Shown: positions 9,931 through 23,595 of the stretch, piece after piece | Layout: every line of letters starts with the position of its first letter | Numbering within the stretch: position 1 is the first letter of the stretch | Assembly (NCBI GenBank): GCA_023238725.1 | Contig: CM041541.1 | Location: forward strand, 10,688,044 to 10,752,043 | Direction of reading: 5' to 3' | Origin: Scortum barcoo | Lineage: Eukaryota; Chordata; Actinopteri; Centrarchiformes; Terapontidae | Length of the DNA: 64,000 nt | The notes under the pieces: generated by a model | Database searches by the model: none | The model's input: only the letters and a program-made list of their open reading frames with translations | What the model was told of the DNA's origin: nothing | Position numbers and translations under genes: made by a program

Positions 9931-12477
9931 GAATAAATGATCATCATATCAGCATCTACAGAAAAGAAATATGTGGTTAAACTAACTCCTTATGAACCCT
10001 GTTTGTGTCAGTTATTTGGCTTTGATAAAGTCATGCAATCTGTATTTTTGCAAATTATTTAAACTTCATTCTTTGGCTGACTTTAGTATTTTCATAAATC
10101 ATTGCAGATGGAATCACCCAAGCAGCCCTGAGCCCGGGCAGGCGGTAATTTCTGCCCAATCAACACGCATTGATCCTTCCCGTTCACCTGATCAATATGC
10201 ATTGTCAGATATGGTTTGCAATAGGGCTTGTGTTAACAAAGGGGGGGAGGGGAGGGGGTGCAGGATGTCCTCAGACACCACAGGAGCCCAAAACCTTAAC
10301 CCCACCATGTTGCTATGTGCAGCTCTGCCTCGCGTCGTCCAATCAATCAGCTTTGATCAAAACTGTCAGCTGCCCTCAAGTCACACCAGTGTCTGCCTCT
10401 GTGTGTGTGTGTGTGTAGCTGAGGCGTGATAAACACACTTTGGAGGACAATGTTGTCATCCATGTACACGAGCCTGCCCAGACGAGACCATTTTACCACC
10501 CAAGTCTTATTACAGCATCCTCACACGTTTCCACACACTAGCACACAAGCCATTAAAAACACAAATGGACTCAGACAAGCAGCCTCATGTATTGCTTTAA
10601 TATCTGCAGGCATTCCCGACACAGTAAAAAGAGCTATGGGAGTGCTTCCATCGACTGTGATGAGCAGTGTCACTAATGCTGCGTGGGGAATTCTCCTGAA
10701 AAGCAATCACACAGGTAATCCTCACTAAGAGGAGAAAATTTTTTAGAAACACTGTACTTACTGGTACTGGTGATACTGTTTTTTTATGGAGACAGGTGCA
10801 GAAAACACAGTAAAAACTGTTTGGGGTTTTCAGCCAGGAATAGTGGATATAATGTGTTATTTCGTGCATGGAGTGCATAGTCTATATCTTTAAGATGCAT
10901 TTCAGCCTAAAATAGGCAAACAGTTGTAAATGCCTCCACATCTTTTTCTTCTTTTCGTCTGACAGTGAGAGCACGGAGACATGCAGGGTAGGGGGATGGA
11001 TAGATGGGTATTAAGAATAAAATCCCACTTCCCTGCGGAAATCTCAGCAGGTAAAAGCAGACTGCGGCTGTTGGATGAAATCCATGAATTTAGAAAAAAC
11101 GTCTTGTTGCAGCGTTGACATCCATGTATTATTTTTTTGTTTTTTGTTTTTTTACTATGGTTTTTGAATAGGTTTCATAGACCCCTGGGTCTTTAAACAC
11201 GCTTTTCAATGAGGTAGCAATGAAAAAAAACAGCCACTGAAATTGGAGTTGTGAAACAGCTTGAGCTGTCTCTCTGGCCCAAAACTTTTTTTTACTCTCT
11301 GGGTTGTCTTCGGCTGCAGCAGGCATAGAGGGCCATTTAGCAGCTAAAGAGCCACATACTACACAACACAGAATATTAAATCACTAAATTAAAACAAACA
11401 ACGCGCCATAAACTCATTTTTATGTGGAGATTAAATGCATTATACAAAGGAGATCATTTGCTACACCTCAAATTGCAAAACTCTCATCAACCAAATAACA
11501 CTGGTGAGATAAGATTAATAGGTTAGATTAGCTTTCCCACTCACGATACTCTCTATTACTTCTGAAATACACTATTTTTTATTCTACGTATATAAATGAA
11601 TAAAGAAGAGCCAGAGTTATAATAATATATTTTTTCCCCCTTAAAACTTTTGTTGTAAGCTTTTGATGCTTACTGCTGAGATATTTCAGTTTTAATGGTG
11701 CAAGCCAATTTAGCAAACCATGAGTTTAAACTAGAAGCTGGTACTTTGCTACTCACAGCTAAACACACAAATTTAGTGAAGGAGCAGAGATGAGTTGGTG
11801 CAGCCCGATCCTGTGCTTTTTTATACTGCAAACACGAAATCGCCTCTGCAATCTTTGAGGAGAAAAGGAGAGGAAGAATCAAATCCTCCCCGCCTCTTTA
11901 TTGTGGCGCTGCGCATTGTGCCGAGCGGCGTTTGCAATCTCCGGTAAGATATGAAGATCTTAAATCTTTACCCATTAAAACTTCACTTGAGATACTCTGT
12001 TTTCTCCGCAGCCAGTTGTAAAGAACAAATATCGAGGAGATCTGAGCGACTCCGAGGCTGCGTTTTTACAGCCGAGACGCTCTCTCTGAGATGCACTTGG
12101 AGGGCTAATCCCACTCTCCAAGGAGAGAGGTAGGTATTGGCTTTGATGATAGAAATGGATTAAACAGATTACATTAAAGGCCAGCCTAATTGAACCAATC
12201 TATCCTGATTCTGCTGCTGTAAGATAAATGATGAGAAGGCCAGATAGTATATATAGGTCGTGTGTTTGTGTGCCTGGCGCGGGGTTTGTGTGTCTGTGGA
12301 CATTTACAGGCTCGCTTGCAAAATACAGCAAAAGCGCTTTTCCTTTTACGGACAAAGGGCCCTGCTATATCAGAGAATGAGCATTGACAAATATTAAAGA
12401 AAAAAAATCCTACAATTCTTTTTTCTGGACTGTCTCTGCTGAGAAGAAGGAGCCTTCTTTGTTCAGAGAAAAACTGC
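9931..12477. other. Gene-free intergenic stretch
   Basis: I see no coding exon or recognisable repeat beyond a short TG run near 10400-10416. Short open frames on both strands overlap each other and look random. Confidence 0.5.
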
Positions 12478-13960
12478 AGTTATTAAGCCACTATTAAGGA
12501 AGAATTATCTACACAACTCACCAATGACCAATTATAGACCCATTCCCAACCTTTTAAGTAAAATCACTGAAAAGTTTGTTTTTCTATTACTGCACAGTCT
12601 CTTGGCCTTGAACAGTTGTTTTGATGTTTTCCAGTCAGGATTTCCACCAAATCACGGCAAATAGAGACCGCTCTTGTTGAGGTCTTGATAACACCTGTAC
12701 ACAGACAGTGACAATTTCAGTCTTTGTATTATTGGATCTCAGTGCAACATTCAACGCAATGGATCACAACATATTACTAAACAAGTTAAAAGTTCCCCTT
12801 TAACACCTTCTTCTCTAGCCAAACACATTTTGCCACAGATCCAGAGGATCCTTCTCCACCACAGCCACGTTACAGCCCAAGGATTCTGTCATCAACCCCA
12901 TCAAATCCCTCTCCAAATCACATTCATATAGATTTCCATTCAGTGTCCCCACCTCCTTTCCACCTTCAACACTGTCCAGACCCCAGGGGGAATTTCCTGA
13001 CATCCCTTGGCTTCCCTTCCCCTTAACTTTGTCTTCACACTTTCAGTTTCATTGCTCACTAATAAATGTATTTCTCCACTGATTGAACAGTATGTTACAT
13101 TCTGCTATTTAAATATGAATTTCAACAATAGGGCAACCTTATGTCAGCTGGTAATTACACATTTAAACACTGGAAAATAACGTGGTTCCCAAATGGCTCC
13201 ATTCATTCTTTATGTGCTCCCACTAGTTAAGATTACTATTACTAAAATACTATAATTACGATGACAACACAGATTTTTGTGAAAATATCACCAAGTGACT
13301 GGTCATATATAAGCACTATGTAGGTGCGTTGCATGAATCAATGATTGGATGTGTCAAAACTTTCTTCAATTAAGCAAGGATAAAACTGAAATGAGCCAAA
13401 GAAGAAAGATAAAAAAAAAAAAAAACTAAGTGTTCATCTTCTGTGATTAAGGTTAAATATGAGAATCCCTACCAGAAATCTTGGTGTGGTACTGGATGTA
13501 ATTTCAATATCCAACATGTGACTACTACAAAATTAGTCAACTATCACCGTATAAATATATCAAGAATTAGACTACTTATGTCTCAAAAACTTGCCCATGC
13601 ATTTATCTTTAATTGGCTTGACTACTGAAATGCTGAGTCCTCACTACACTACCAGTGAAGGGATCAGTCTAGTTCTCAGTTCTCCTTCCTGAGTGTGAAA
13701 GGATTGACTTTAAAAAAAACTGCTGTTGGTTTAAAAATCACTCAAATACATTGACACTGATACGCTGCCTCCAGGTGAGATCCCCTCCAAAACATCACTT
13801 GTCAATACCTTTAACAGCTAACTCTCAAATCTTCCATGTCAAAGCTGAAATAAAAAATAGTCTTCAAAACAGTCCCTGCTAACAACTACAAAATACAACC
13901 CTGAGCAAAACAAGTAAAGGAGGGGAAACATCCACACACACCTTTGCCCATCTCAATGCA
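12478..13960 (+). mobile_element. Degraded L2-type non-LTR retrotransposon (RT domain remnants)
   Basis: Conceptual reading in shifting frames gives reverse-transcriptase landmarks in order: NYRPIPNLLSKITEKF (about 12528), FQSGFPP (about 12630), LDLSATFNAMDHNILL (about 12735), a VPNGSIHSLYVLP-like stretch (about 13175), a degraded YxDD box as YDDNT (about 13258), FLQLSKDKTEM (about 13360), and AHAFIFNWLDYCNA (about 13595). These match L2/Maui-like LINEs of fish. Stops and frameshifts are frequent, so it is dead. About 200-300 bp of unrelated sequence (roughly 12790-13090) separates motif A from the VPQGS-like region. Confidence 0.75.
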
Positions 13961-16900
13961 GCCTTTGCAGTTTTTGTAATTTAAATGGATTTTAAAAACC
14001 TAATTGTATGCTTTGGAAAATGATTACGAGTAATGTAAATTTATAGCTAATGGGCTGAAACATGTAAAACCACCAGTATCCCCGAAGTCCTGCTAATGCA
14101 CTGTAATGAATTTCATTAGTCTGGGTTTCAGTGGAGAATTGTAGTGTTCTCAGTGATGGTCTAAATGCTATTTCAAAGGATTAAAATTCAAAGGGATAAA
14201 ATTCAAGGAGAAAAACGAAAAACGTGTAAATTTATGGCAATGAAATACACAGTCGCAAAACAGCATGCTATTGCTCTTCCTCCCTCCTGAGAGCAATGCT
14301 TCAAACTAATCAAATTCTGAAAGCTTATGTAAGATCGACCAGGACAAAAGAAGTCGATTCTCCGCCGGCATATTCTGGTTCATTTGTCTTTCTCAAGAGA
14401 AGAGACATACGCTTTGAGTCCTCATCTTTTGGGTGATTACCTCTGTGTGTGTGTGTGTACCTGTCCCCCCAGGCAGGGTCCTTATTGACGGCGTCCCGTT
14501 GAAGTGAGCATGATAGGTGACCTTTCCCACCAACCTTGTTATCAACGTGAACTCGTTAAGCAGGACTGTTTAATTAGCAGCGGAATGGCAATCAGGGAGG
14601 AGTCGGAGACCTCTGTGGTCACAGACACGGATCAATGGTCTTCAGGGAGCCTTCGCACTCTGCAACAGGAAACCTTCACACATACGTGCGTGCTGTATGT
14701 TGATCCATGATGATCCATACATACACATGCATGTAAAGTGTGCTTCTTTAACTTTGGTCTTTTGGATTTGGACATATGCATGGATATTTGGACAATAGAT
14801 TGATTTAGATATATATAAATGCAAATACTTTTTTTCTATCTACCTATATCTGTAGATTTGATTATTTCCCCACAAAACCCTGTCTTAGATTTCAGACAAT
14901 GTGATATTAAAAAGTCTCCACTGTCCGCCGGTGCTGCAGCAAGTGCAATATAGAGCCAAAAGTATATCAATATTTAAACTTATATATAGTCACTTAACTT
15001 CTCACTTCAAAAGCATGTGCATTAAAAGATTTTTGTACAAGAAGAACAAGATTTCTGAACACAGCTGCAGAGATTTACTCCCATTCAGGTGCAAGAGCCT
15101 CATTGAGGTCAGGTTAGGGTGCCGGGTAAGATTAAGGTCTGGCTGACAGTCAGAGTTTCAGTTCATCATAAAGGTGTAAGGTCAGTGCTCTGTGTAGGTC
15201 AGTCATGTCCTTCCATATATTCTTTGTGAATGGTATGGTGTGTGCATACACTTAAGGCTAAAGTAGGTTTTTATTGCAGGTTTTACAAACTTCATGCCAC
15301 CAATGATGCCATGTGATCAAATTATATCCTCTCTCCCACCGTAACAGCAGGAGACCACCACTGCAAGACTAATATCCCACTTTTATTAAAATTCGAGTGC
15401 AGAGGCAAACTCACACAGCAGCCTAACCCTGGTTGACATGCACACATGCTTCAGTACGCGCATACACACACACACTCTCAAAAGTGTGAGCAAACACATG
15501 CGTATTTAAACTCGCACGCAGATACACAAACATTCAGCGCGAGGCGGGAGCCAACAGCCGCTGCACCTGGTGAGATCCAAGTGAAAGTGAGAAGCATAAA
15601 AAAGAGCTGAACGCTCAGGTCTGTTGATCTATTTTTACCGCAGAGCAGGGGGCAGAGGGAGAGAGGGAGAGAGAGGGAGAGAGAGCTTCCTGCATAATGC
15701 ATGGCCCTGTAGAGCAGCAGTGGCTTTTACACTGCGCTCTCTCGCCGGGCTTCCAGGTGTCTGCGCTGTCTGTCAAACAGGCAGCATATAGGAGAGCCAG
15801 GTGCTCTCACACGGCGCTCCGGTTGATCTTTCTCAGAGCACAAGACCACCAGCCTATCCAGCTGCTCCCCAAACACGAGATCTCGCCTGTGGTTCCATTC
15901 AAATCTATCTCTGAAGTGCAAGAGCATTGAGGAGCTGGAGGGGGAAACAAGTACGGATACGCAGACATTATGCATCGTCCCAGCTGGAATGGGAAGTAAC
16001 TTTAAAAAAACAGAGCTCTCGTACATGTAGGACAATTGCACACGATTGTTTCAAGGGTTGTGCAGCATTTATTTATTTCATTTTACTTTTTACATTTTTT
16101 TTTTTTTTCTGGCAATGAATGGCAAGTTACAAGTGAATAAAAATCAACCGGTGCAAGCTGTTTCCAAGAGTTTTCTTAAATCAAGTGGAAGTGTTTTGTG
16201 GTTTCAGTGCCACTCTTTGAGACTTTTACATATTTTTTTTAGAAAAGAGATAATTTTTTCTTTCCTTTTTCTTTTTTTTTTGGGCTATTATAGTCATGTA
16301 CTGCAGAGTTAGAATTTGGAAAATGAATTTTAGCGGTATCCTCTTGCACCACTAAATAACTGGATGTGGTTTGGGAACATGCTATCTGAGCATTCCTGAG
16401 GGGGGTTGGGCTGCTGCTGGGCATCACAAGGAGGGAGACTAATGAAAGCTTGATGAGGATGCTTCTTTGAATCCACCAGCATGATTAGGCCTTAATTACC
16501 GAGGGCCGCCTCGAACATATTCCCTATAATTGGAAATACCTAAGCATTTGGATGCTCGTGGCATGAAACCAAAGAATCCACGGTTCGCAGCCCTTCGCAG
16601 AACAAGCCTTTCTTATTTTAGATGAACTCTCCCCTGCGTGGGCAATGCAACAGGAGATTTTGAGGGCTACTAAATAGTTCTGTGCAATCTTAATAAGGAG
16701 TTCTTGTTATCACCTGACAGTCTGAGCATGGAATAAGATACTGTAAGCAAGGTTTTAAACTTGTAGCTCTTCTTCCCAGTATGCTGGTATCTCCACGCTG
16801 CCAGATGTGACAATAACATCCCTGCACGGCTGCCAAACGCCTACAAGACACCCACAGGCATTGGCAGCTCCCTTGGTGAAATCTTGCGTCGCACAACCGC

Positions 16901-19256
16901 ACGGAAAAGAGGGGGCCTTATGTTCTGCCGGTTAAGTGAATCAGTTGCTCGCCTGAAGAATTCAAGTCTTTCTTTCATTACAGTCGCTTCAATTCAGCGC
17001 CGTCACGCCGTTTATACCCTACTTCAATGGCGCGAGCTCCAGCTGAATCATTGCACATAAAACAAAGACAACGTTTCTGAAGCGTGCTCAGGTGTTGAGG
17101 CGGTGAATAACGCAGCAGAGACAATAGACGATTCAAGGGGCGGGCTGATAAGCCTTCAGGATCCCGAACAATGAGACAATATATTTGAAAAGTCTTTTTT
17201 GGTACCGTTAAATGTTAAATTTTACTTTCTATAGTTTAATTTTATTTCACAAATATTCATCTTTTGGAACTTAATTTTTTTTGCTTTTAAATTGTATTTC
17301 AGATACCAAAAAATAAAAGCACCTCCGAGCATGTAAAGTAAATTGCTGTCACCCATGCATGAAGTAAATAAGATTATGTACTTTGTATACAAGCTATACA
17401 TGCATGTTTAAGATAACATCATGGGATGTTTTAATCCCATTGTCCTACAAAATTTACATCGATGCTATCGTTTGATGCAGATGAATGGAAACAACAGAAG
17501 GGATGGGGCGACTGGGTACATGTAACCGAGCATTCAACAGCCGTGTTTATCAACTCAGCTTTTCTATTATTCAGATTATTCTGCTCGGGATCCCCGGTGT
17601 AATTAACTGGATAACAAATCCACCTCTTTGCACAGAGTGTCTGTGCATTGATGCACCAGCTGTCAAGTGCTATTAGCAAAGAGGAAAATGTGTGAGTGTG
17701 TGCTGAAGTTTTTACTTTTGCGTCCAAACTGTGTGGTCTGACTTGTTTTAGGCATATGTTAACCAGAATTACTCACAGTAGTTCATCAGGGTCATCAGTT
17801 TATGTCCTGATGTATGTGTGGTAAGATTTTTCAGCCATGCCATGCCTCCAAAATTTGGTTCAGATATTCATGTCCCCTTCAGCATTAATTGCAATAACTT
17901 GGTGATCCTTTCACTTTTCATTTAGTGCCATGACCAGGTCAGAATTTAATTGATCTAGTACTCTGATATATGTCCAAATACCTGCAAAGCCATTCCCATC
18001 AGCCTCATCTGCAGGCTTCTTTGTGTCTAGTGCTAATTAGCAATTGCTGGCACACTTACACACTAAACTCAGATGGCAAACATGATACCTGCTAAACGTT
18101 GGCGTGTTTGTGTTTAGCCTAAAGCGCCGCCGTTCCTGTGCGCAGCCTCACACCTGCTAACTCCAACGGTCTTATTGGAGCTGCAGCAGACTCCAACACA
18201 CCGAGTGAGAGAAGATCGCCTGCAGATATAGAGCGATATACTGCATGACACCGCATTTGTGAATGTGTGTGTTAACCTTTATGGGTGTGTGTGTTGATGC
18301 GAGCATGGCCCTTTCTCCTACCGAAACACATTAAGACCATTTAGCTCGTCTGTGAGCTCACACACAGCCTCATTTCCATCACGTGGAGTGGAAATGACGA
18401 TCGGATAGCGCTCATGGGACGCGCGACCTTTATTGAAAAATGACTCCATCGTTTCTAATTTCATAACGTGTCTCTGGGATTGACGTAGTAGGTGTAGTTA
18501 GGTAGATAATATGGGGCTGTCTGTAATTACAGATAAAAGAACATTAAGTTCGACAGATACATGTAAGCTTCTTGATGAGGGTGCCCATTTCAATTAGGGA
18601 GCATTAAATGAAACAAAAAACCTTATGGGAGTTTCTCTGCCAGATCCAAGGAGAATTAATACACTGCATAGGGCCATTTACCAGGGACTAATTACTCCCT
18701 AATTAGCCATTAGTTATTCGATTACCCTTTTATCAGCTAGTCATGGTCAAAAAGCAGGAATAGCGGATAAGTCATCACCTTGGTTGGTAGCAGATGTAAT
18801 TAACATGCTGTAGCTCCCACGGAGGGAGACAGCGAGGGAGTGCATTCAGGCAAAGTGAAGGTATTCTGGCCCATTTCCTGTGTTTGATCAAAAGGAATGA
18901 TAAATCAGGCTTTTTAATTTTTTTTTTTGGGATGGTTTGCTTGCAAATAGCAGAAAAAAAGGGAGGGTGTAAATTAACTCTAACTCTAACCCAGTTGGTT
19001 GGTTTGCAGCAAAAACCTAAAGCAGGCAGTTTCCAAAAGTTGTCTGGTCAGTGTGAATAAAAGCAAATGGGTATTTGAATGTACTTCGGGCGCTCTTTGT
19101 CAGCAAACTGAATGGCTCCGTGATTGAGACTTGATAAGAAATCAGAAAATATTCAATGAGAAGATGGATGATTAGGTGCACATTGTTGCTGGATGAAGCC
19201 GCCATTAACAGACCAGCCAAGAACCATGAATACTCCATGCCAAACTGCTTCTACCA
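13961..19256. other. Gene-free stretch downstream of klf7
   Basis: No coding exon found. It contains TG/CA and GA simple repeats (14447-14459, 15655-15685) and two compact TAAT-core-rich blocks (16480-16570 and 18490-18745) that resemble vertebrate conserved non-coding elements. Conservation cannot be tested here. Confidence 0.45.
18490..18790. promoter_or_regulatory. Candidate conserved non-coding element rich in homeodomain sites
   Basis: Several TAAT/ATTA cores are packed together: CTAATTAC, CTAATTAG, CATTAG and TTATTCGATTAC within 18687-18726, following TGTAATTACAGATAAAAG near 18520. There is no simple repeat. The base composition and motif density resemble enhancers in vertebrate gene deserts. 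This is inference without alignment. Confidence 0.3.
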
Positions 19257-22200
19257 TTTATTACACATAATTACATTCTTAAATAAAAACGATTCACCGA
19301 ACAGTTCCTTGCATAGAGATATTACAATACCAATTTAAAAAAGGAATTATGAAACAAACCGGTAACAAAAATAAATCTTTCTCATTTTTCCATAATAAAG
19401 AACATTATCGTACCCATACATCATAATATACAAATGATAAATTTGAAACACTTTGTACAACGAAAGAAAAGGAGAAAGACAACGGAGGAAAAAAGGTGGA
19501 GAAAGGAATTGGGGGGTGAGGAAGGGAGGGAGGTGGAGGGGAAGAGGAGTCGGACAGAGGAGAGGAGTTGAAAGGTATCATATTTGAGAAAATGGAGGTG
19601 GCTGGGGCGGGGGGGGTGGGGGAATGCTGGTAGAAAAAGGGGGTGCGTTTGATTTGAAATTCAGACCTGGTGGAAACAGAGGTGGTGTCACACATAGTAA
19701 TGCGTGTGCCCCCCCACCCATCCACCCCACCTACCCCCACCATTGCTGAGAGCTGCAGTCTGAATTTCTGGCTCTCACAAGGGTGGCATGAAAAACGGTG
19801 AAAATGCACACAAGGAGAACGGAGAGAGAGAGAGTGTGTGTGTGTGTGAGACTTTGTGGATTTGGGATGTGCTTGTGCATGTATGTGTGTGTATGCTCTT
19901 TATGTTATCTGTGTGTTTTGGGGGTGTCTGCATTCATGGAGTTTGTGCAGGCGTGTTTGCATGAATCCACGAATGCATGAGCGCGTATGCTTGTGCTTAA
20001 AAAAAAAAAAAAAACAGCTACTGTACAGACTTTGTGATCAGTGTGTTATCACCCGGGGGTCGTCGTGTGAAGAAGTGAGGTGTACAAGCGGACAGAGAAA
20101 CATCGGATATGCGAGTGATTTTTTTTTTTTCTTCCCCAAAAAATTCAGAGTGCAAATACAAACAGACGAAGAACACACAGGCACGGCAGAATTGACAATC
20201 ATTCATTAAGATGACAAAGAACTGAACCGCATCCTCAGAGATGACATGAAACAACCTTTCCAGAAAACACATTCACATTTGAAACTCCAGTTTTTGAGCT
20301 CCCAGCGAAGATTTTTGTTTATTTTGAGTTCAAATTTGGAAACCGTCCCGTAATTTAAATATATTTCCATGTCTTGGCTCCTTTACTGGAAGTCTCAATG
20401 AACATGAAAAGCAACAACACATTCAGTGTTTCAGTCCAAAATCCTTTATGATTGAACGTGAAAAAAAAAAAAAAAAAAACGTAAGAAAAAAAAAAAAACA
20501 CTCCCGAGATGCACATTCCCACACATTCGCAACCATTCATTTAAACAGGAGAGTGCCCCATTGAAATACTGAAACACACAAGTAGAGCTGCCATTGATGA
20601 TACAGTCTTTACCCCCGTAGGTTAAACTGCTATTCTTCACTTCATCTTCCACACGGAGAGTTTGGGCTAAGCAGGAAAAATCACACAAACTTGTTATGTC
20701 ACTCTCACAATCTGACATTTCCATCTTAACTGGATATTTTTTTGGATCCCCCACAAATCAAATCTCACCTGTTTGTCAGGATCTCACTTTTATTAATACC
20801 AACGAACACAAAAGATGACTGGTAGTGTGTGGATGCTGTTGTAGCCGTGGATGGCCTGTGGGGATTTCTGGTTACGGTTCAAACTTGTATCAGCTGATTT
20901 CTAATGTGGTCCCTCCCTTCTGTCTTTGCAAGCGTGAGCATGTCCCCATGTCCACAAACGGGAGTCTGGCTCGTTTGCACGTTTAGACGGAAGGAGTTCG
21001 ATATTTATGCGAAGCAGGAGGCGATCCGGCTTCTGCTACCGACAGATCACGTCTAGATATGATTTGAGCTGGGCCGCATTCATACCCTAAATTCAAATGC
21101 GCCTGTGGTACACGGAGTGAAATCAATTTACTGTCTCCCGCTAAAAAGCAGACTGCTGTGTGCCTCGTTTTGCCTCAAAGTATTAAAAGTCGTGTAAAAT
21201 GAAGGATGAACACCTTGAAATAGTTGCTCCCAGTCGAGTTCATGAGAATCTGCGTTTGTCCGAGCTGCCTGTTTGATTTGTGTGCCCTTCGCGTTCATCC
21301 AAAATTCATTTCAAGAGCTGGATTGACGTTTAAGCGTAATGTAGAAGAGCGAAAACGAGATTTCGTGCGTCTTTGTTCTATCGGATGAGAGCGACATCAC
21401 CAAGGACTAATTCCTAACTAATGTCGGTTCTCTCGGATGTATGTATGCGACTTCGTGTGTGTGTGTGTGTGTGTGTGTGGGTTTCACTCCGCTGCAGTTT
21501 CATGAGCTGATGGGGCAGTTATCATTGCTGACCGAGCAGATCCGTTGCTCCTCTCAACCGTTTCAGCCACCCACTGGGAATCTGCACTCACGACCTCCCG
21601 CTAGTCCGGGACGACTGGTGAAATGTCAAAAGCTACCAGCCATGACAAGCTAGTTATTCCAAGTCCAACCATTCATTTCTAATGTGAAAAAGAGAAACTA
21701 CTGTGTGAACACAAACGGCGTCGGGTATGATCCTACCTACCACACTCGAGTGTTTTCATCGGCCCGGCAACATGTACAGACTTACAACAGATACATTCAC
21801 ATTGATTTGCTCTGCCAAGAGCCACCCAGTTGATTGACTTTGTGTCATGTGTCTTCCTACAAGTCCTTCCACGTCCAGCAGGGCAGAAATCTGCATTCAG
21901 ACATACACATATGGTCAGGAAGTCAGCAGGAATGTTCTTGGATATGCATAGGGCCCAATTAGGAGAGCTGTTGAACGCCGCTTTTCTCTGAAATGAGCTG
22001 GTAAATTGGAAGAGATCTGCATGGATGGTGCGAACAGGACAAAACCCTCCTCAAGCCAGTGGCTAGTTAGGTGCCAATCACTCTCAAAGGCCAAAGAGAT
22101 CATTTCAGGCATCTATAGACACTTTTTTTTTCTGGCTGCATCCATTTCCAATGTGTTCTTCAAAATGGTCTTTTCAACCGTCTGTTTTGAACAAATAGGA

Positions 22201-23543
22201 GAATCTTTTCTTAGAAACAATATAGCCTCTATCATACATGGTGATCTTGTTTGCGTTCGGTGTGCTATCGCAGTCAGCTAGCTGCTTCGACTTGTGCATC
22301 TGGCTGTCCACGCTTCGGCGGCATGTGAAAGCCAGCGTTTGGTGAGTCCCGAATTGTCTCCCAGTTCAAGACGGTGGGGTGTTTTTACAAAAAAAAAAAA
22401 AAAAAAAAGTTTGCAAAGAGTCAATTGTGCAACAGTTCCTGACGACAACTCGCAAGAGCCGAGATCCCGGAGAGGAAAAACACTCTTAGGAGCCATCTAG
22501 CATCTCTTGAGACGCTTGGTTTTTTCAGCTGACATTCTAGGAGATGAACAGTCTTTCCCAGAGTAGATTATTCATTCAGCGGTAACCCTCAGTGGATGAT
22601 GTTCATAAAGCAAACCGGCCCTCTGGACGACCTCAATCATTCCTCACAGCGCATCAGTGCAACTCGCTCCCATCTTCAAGTCTTTGGGAAATCCAATCTG
22701 ACGCTCCATTCAAACAAGTGCTCCAATGCCATCGAACCAGAGGGATTTATAAATGGATCCAGTTGGCAGATGTGACAGAGGCCAGATGGAAAACTGTGTG
22801 TCCTGTATATAAGATAATAAACCCTTTGGCGAACTGTAAAGGCTGTGGCAAGTTTGAGGGGGAGAAAGCCAGCTTTCCTGCTTGCTTACCCTGTGAGATG
22901 TCGACGTTCAGCTACTGTTGGAAACGAACTGTTCTCCTCAGCTCAAGGAGTCTAGAATATACAAACAGCGGGTTCTGCTGCGAGCTAAAATTACTGTACA
23001 ACTGGTTCCGGTTTGGCGTTGGCGAGCTCGCTGGTACACGGAGCACTGCTGCAAGAAACAGGGCCGACATTTTGGAAGCGTTTTACCAAGGGAGGGAGGG
23101 GGTTGAGGGAAGGGCGGGGAGGGGACTATGACGGAGAGCTGCCAACTACGGGCACGTGGTCCACCATTCGGCGCGTGACATCCCCTTTGGAGACGCATAC
23201 GAAGGGTGGGATGGAGCGTCTGTATCGTCCACCGGGCGACAACACCGGGAGACATTTGCGAGGTGACGACGTGTCACTGTGGAATCGTGGACCAACTGGC
23301 TGAGCGCAGATTGACAGCGCCACTTAGGATCCGTCTGTCTGTCTGTCCGCCTGCATTTCTGTCTGTAGTCAGCGTGCCTCTCATCCAGAATGGCCAAACC
23401 TGGTGTTTTTTTTTGTTTTTTTTAAACTTTGAGTCCATCCCGCTGTCTCTCTCCGGTGTTATTCCCCTTGCAGATGACGCTCCCTCTCCTTCCTCCATCC
23501 CCCTTCCCCTCTCTTCCACTCCTGCTGACCTCTCTCAGATTCC
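19257..23543 (-). other. klf7: Probable long klf7 3' UTR (end not determined)
   Basis: Mammalian KLF7 mRNAs have multi-kilobase 3' UTRs, and no other exon is visible here. On the minus strand AATAAA signals occur at 20788-20793, 20318-20323 and 19257-19262; any could be the end. Homopolymer runs (20461-20480, 22390-22408) and a TG repeat (21455-21479) interrupt it. A 179-codon open frame on the plus strand (22592-23131) has no recognisable family. Confidence 0.35.
21455..21479. repeat. (TG)n microsatellite
   Basis: About 12 uninterrupted GT units. Confidence 0.9.
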
Positions 23544-23595
23544 TCAGATGTGCCTCTTCATGTGTAGCGCCAAGTGATCTGACCGTGAGAAACAC
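23544..23595 (-). CDS. klf7: klf7 exon 4 (rest of zinc finger 3, stop)
   Basis: 52 nt after a GGTTGCAG acceptor, completing a split Arg codon and reading CFSRSDHLALHMKRHI with TGA at 23544-23546. This is the invariant KLF C-terminus; the final Ile fits KLF7 (Leu in KLF6). Confidence 0.95.

Noticed and set aside
15640..15665. CTCF-like CAGGGGGCAG
   Set aside because: Lacks the 5' CCA half of the CTCF core and sits in purine-rich low complexity.
22592..23131. 179-codon plus-strand frame
   Set aside because: Lies antisense to the probable klf7 3' UTR, no family resemblance.
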